From contig JACQVT010000308.1 in assembly GCA_016209665.1 (NCBI GenBank), forward strand, positions 1 to 8,612: 8,612 nucleotides of DNA, written 5' to 3'. Positions 6,659-8,612 of the stretch are shown here, one piece after another. Positions within the stretch are counted from its first letter, which is position 1; each line of letters begins with the position of its first letter. Below the pieces are notes generated by a model. The model saw nothing but the letters and a program-made list of their open reading frames with translations. It made no database searches and had not been told where the DNA came from. Source of the DNA: Planctomycetota bacterium. Its GTDB lineage: Bacteria; Planctomycetota; Phycisphaerae; UBA1845; PWPN01. Both the position numbers and the translations under genes were made by a program.

Positions 6659-8025
6659 GGCGTCCTCCGCGGCTCGCCGGACGGCGGCACCGGTTCGAAT
6701 AGCTTGTCCAGCAGGGTGGACTGCGGCGAGATCATCATCACGCTGTCGCTGTGGGTGGCCAGCAGCCGGAGGACGCGGTTGTGCAGTTCACCCGCCTGAG
6801 TGGTGAACAACATGCAGCGGGCGTGCCAACCGCTGGACCATCGGATTCCGGCGATCAACTGGTCGAGCCCGGTGAAGGTGCCGGGGGCGAGCAGTGCGAG
6901 TTCGTGGTGCAGCCGTCGGCGGTGCGTCCGGCCGCCCGCGGGAGCGATGATGATGGGGACGGCGGCGCGGCAGACCAGCCCGACCCGATGGCCGGCGTCG
7001 AGGGCGTCGCAGATCGCGGTGGCGGCGGCACTGATGATGCGTTCGGCCTTGTGGTCCTCGCCGTTGGATGATGATCGCTGGGCTGGGCCACCGCCCCGGC
7101 GCCGAGCATCGGGCGGGGCCTCTGTCGCCAGCGGCCAGGGATCGAGAAAGAATACGATCTGGCTGTCGCGGACGGCCACGTGCTCGCGAACGATCAGTTC
7201 GCCGGCGTGGGCCGACCGACGCCAGTGGATCCACCGCGGGTTGTCGCCCAGCCGATACTCGCGGACGCCGTGGAACTCGTCCTCGCCGCCGGCGCGGTCG
7301 GCATGACGCGTGGGGGCGACCGCGGCTGCGGCGTGCTTTCGCCACAGATCCCGCCGCATCCGCCCCACGGCCGGATAGACGATCAGCTCGCCCGGAAGCT
7401 GAAGGTCAACGGTGCAGGTGAACAGCCCAAATGGGAAGCCGCAAGACAATCGGATACCGCGAAGTCCCACCCGTCCCCGCGACGGACAGGAGGCCGTCAA
7501 CTCGACCACCAGGTCCTGGCGCGGCGGCAACAAGGGGATGAAGGCGTGCGGGAACGTCGGACCACTGCGGCCGGCCGGAATCTCGGTGACCCGCAAGGTC
7601 CACGCGGACACCCATCGCCGCCGGTTGCGGAGGGTGTAGATGATGCGAAAAGGCCGGCCGGCCACCACGGCCTCAGCGACGGTGCGCTCAACGTCCACCT
7701 TGCGGACCATCCGCGCGCAGCCCCCCGCGCTGAACGCCAGCAACCCGAGAACCACGCCGAAGATCAGCAGCAGCAGGTTGGCATCGCTGGTGAACGCCGA
7801 GGCGCCGACGAGCATCGCCACACAGGCCGTCAAGACGCCGTTGGCCGTGATCCGCAGCCCCAGCACCGCTGACGTCCGCCGCATCGCGGGCGTTGCGACC
7901 CCTTCGGGCCGCAGGGGAATCGCGATGGGAGGAGCAGTGGCCACAGCAGACTCGCTTGGCGGTACGACCGCCCTCCGGGCGTGAGAAACGAGAACGGTCT
8001 TCCGTTCGAAGTTCTCACTTCTCAC
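6655..8025 (-). CDS. DUF58 domain-containing protein (vWA-like partner of MoxR)
   Basis: DUF58 proteins accompany MoxR ATPases and carry a von Willebrand A-like C-terminal part. In the longest frame (456 residues, GTG start at 8025) two membrane segments lie at about 59-79 and 83-101. A beta-rich domain with SCPSRGRVGLRGIRLSCGFP follows (179-198). The DUF58 signature comes next (249-282): EFHGVREYRLGDNP, then WIHWRRSAHAGELIVREH. The vWA-like core begins at DSQIVFFLDPWP (287-298), where the metal-binding DxSxS motif reads DPWPL, so MIDAS metal binding is probably lost. The start is uncertain. The first ~25 codons from 8025 run through a palindromic repeat cluster and look non-conserved. GTG at 7944 or ATG at 7884 (residue 48, MRRTSAVLGLR, close to the first membrane segment) may be the true start; none has a strong Shine-Dalgarno. 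The stop overlaps the transglutaminase start as ATGA. Confidence 0.9.
   Translation of the reverse strand: MRSENFERKTVLVSHARRAVVPPSESAVATAPPIAIPLRPEGVATPAMRRTSAVLGLRITANGVLTACVAMLVGASAFTSDANLLLLIFGVVLGLLAFSAGGCARMVRKVDVERTVAEAVVAGRPFRIIYTLRNRRRWVSAWTLRVTEIPAGRSGPTFPHAFIPLLPPRQDLVVELTASCPSRGRVGLRGIRLSCGFPFGLFTCTVDLQLPGELIVYPAVGRMRRDLWRKHAAAAVAPTRHADRAGGEDEFHGVREYRLGDNPRWIHWRRSAHAGELIVREHVAVRDSQIVFFLDPWPLATEAPPDARRRGGGPAQRSSSNGEDHKAERIISAAATAICDALDAGHRVGLVCRAAVPIIIAPAGGRTHRRRLHHELALLAPGTFTGLDQLIAGIRWSSGWHARCMLFTTQAGELHNRVLRLLATHSDSVMMISPQSTLLDKLFEPVPPSGEPRRTP
6664..6668 (-). promoter_or_regulatory. Strong Shine-Dalgarno for the transglutaminase gene
   Basis: GGAGG on the minus strand lies 5 nt before ATG at 6658, inside the last codons of the DUF58 gene. 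It fixes the transglutaminase start and supports its expression as a coupled operon gene. Confidence 0.7.
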
Positions 8026-8040
8026 GGGCCGTCAGGCCCG
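7969..8040. repeat. Tandem palindrome cluster at the MoxR/DUF58 junction
   Basis: Three inverted repeats abut. 7969-7973/7977-7981 pairs CGCCC with GGGCG. 7981-7995/8011-8025 is a 15-nt arm pair matching at 13 positions around a 15-nt loop. 8025-8030/8035-8040 pairs CGGGCC with GGCCCG. Inside the middle unit, GAACGG-TCTT-CCGTTC (7992-8007) is a perfect competing hairpin. On the minus strand one arm is a tandem duplication, GTGAGAAGTGAGAA. The third unit nearly repeats the palindrome at 258-272. No T-run accompanies any stem. It may be a REP-like intergenic element, or a structure that tunes expression between the two genes. Confidence 0.6.
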
Positions 8041-8048
8041 GTCTCGGT

Positions 8049-8612
8049 TCACTCCGGCACGCTCACGTTGCGCACGATCTCCCCGAGCAACTGGTCGGTG
8101 TTCACGGTGTGCCCGTCATGCAGATAGCTCTTGGTCACGACGCGATGGGCACACGTCGGCACGAACAGCGACTTGAGGTCGTCGGGCACCACGTAGTCTC
8201 GGCCCATCAGCAGAGCGAGGGCCTGAGCACACCGGATCAGGCTGATGGCTCCGCGGGGCGACACACCGACCTCCAGGTGCTCGTGGCCGCGGGTGATCTC
8301 GACCAGGTCGAGGGCGTAGTTCACCAGCCGGTCTTCCACGTGAATGCGGCTCACGCGGTCCTGCAGCGCGATCACGTGCTCTTTCGACATCACCGGCTGG
8401 AGCGATTCGAGGGCCCCCATGCTCGGCTGCTCGCGGATGATCTGCATCTCGTACTGGCGGGCGGGATAGCCGATCCGAATCCGCAGGGCGAACCGGTCGA
8501 GCTGGTTCTCGGGCAGGAAGTACGTGCCCTCGAACTCGAACGGGTTCTGTGTGGCGATGACCATGAACGGCCGGTCGAGCTTGAGCGTGTGGCCGTCGAC
8601 GCTGACCTGGGC
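8049..8612 (-). CDS. MoxR-family AAA+ ATPase, C-terminal part (5' end outside window)
   Basis: 187 residues are visible; the Walker A and B motifs lie beyond the right edge, and the frame is open to position 8612. MoxR proteins are AAA+ ATPases thought to act as chaperones for vWA-domain partners. The first visible residues continue the core. VIATQNPFEFEGTY (18-31) includes the sensor-1 Asn23. LPENQLDRF (33-41) carries the arginine-finger-like Arg40. The helical lid contains VSPRGAISLIRCAQALAL (117-134) with the sensor-2 Arg120, followed by DYVVPDDLKSLFVPTCAHRV (139-158). The family assignment is secure. This is the most upstream operon gene visible. Its stop lies 23 nt before the earliest possible DUF58 start, and that gap plus the DUF58 5' end is filled by the palindrome cluster. 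No promoter is visible because the gene start is missing. Confidence 0.95.
   Translation of the reverse strand, partial: AQVSVDGHTLKLDRPFMVIATQNPFEFEGTYFLPENQLDRFALRIRIGYPARQYEMQIIREQPSMGALESLQPVMSKEHVIALQDRVSRIHVEDRLVNYALDLVEITRGHEHLEVGVSPRGAISLIRCAQALALLMGRDYVVPDDLKSLFVPTCAHRVVTKSYLHDGHTVNTDQLLGEIVRNVSVPE

Noticed and set aside
7969..8040. Intrinsic terminator after the MoxR gene
   Set aside because: The stems are strong, but no T-run follows on the minus strand, and the downstream gene is a functional partner that would be expected to be co-transcribed.

Overview
The window is GC-rich and every gene reads as bacterial and chromosomal. The S4 protein sequence and the MoxR / DUF58 / transglutaminase / Gln-rich membrane protein gene order suggest a planctomycete, perhaps of the Phycisphaerae side. 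This is inferred from protein flavour only; no rRNA or other marker is present to fix the taxonomy.

Layout. Positions 1-527 hold no gene I can support. They hold a run of short GC-rich palindromes, a candidate promoter (292-320) and the ribosome binding site of rpsD. rpsD (528-1136, +) encodes ribosomal protein S4 of the zinc-free type. Its stop codon lies only 6 nt from the stop of a convergent operon that fills the rest of the window on the minus strand. In transcription order that operon is: a MoxR-family AAA+ ATPase (C-terminal 187 residues visible, cut by the right edge), a DUF58 protein, a membrane transglutaminase (DUF3488 / transglutaminase core / DUF4129), and a very large membrane-anchored DUF4175-like protein with a Gln-Gly hexanucleotide-repeat tract. 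The last three genes are joined by two 4-nt ATGA stop/start overlaps, which implies translational coupling. A 72-nt cluster of palindromes sits at the MoxR/DUF58 junction and overlaps the longest possible start of DUF58.

How the genes may work together. MoxR ATPases and DUF58 proteins are a recurrent pair thought to act as a chaperone and its von Willebrand A-like partner. In planctomycetes and many other bacteria they occur next to membrane transglutaminases, probably in cell-envelope maturation, but the exact job is not established. The notable point here is that the transglutaminase is translationally coupled to a protein whose predicted extracytoplasmic part is extremely rich in glutamine, the acyl-donor residue of classical transglutaminases. 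This makes the last protein a candidate substrate or partner, which is a hypothesis only. I see no CRISPR array, tRNA, rRNA, transposase, phage gene or defence system.
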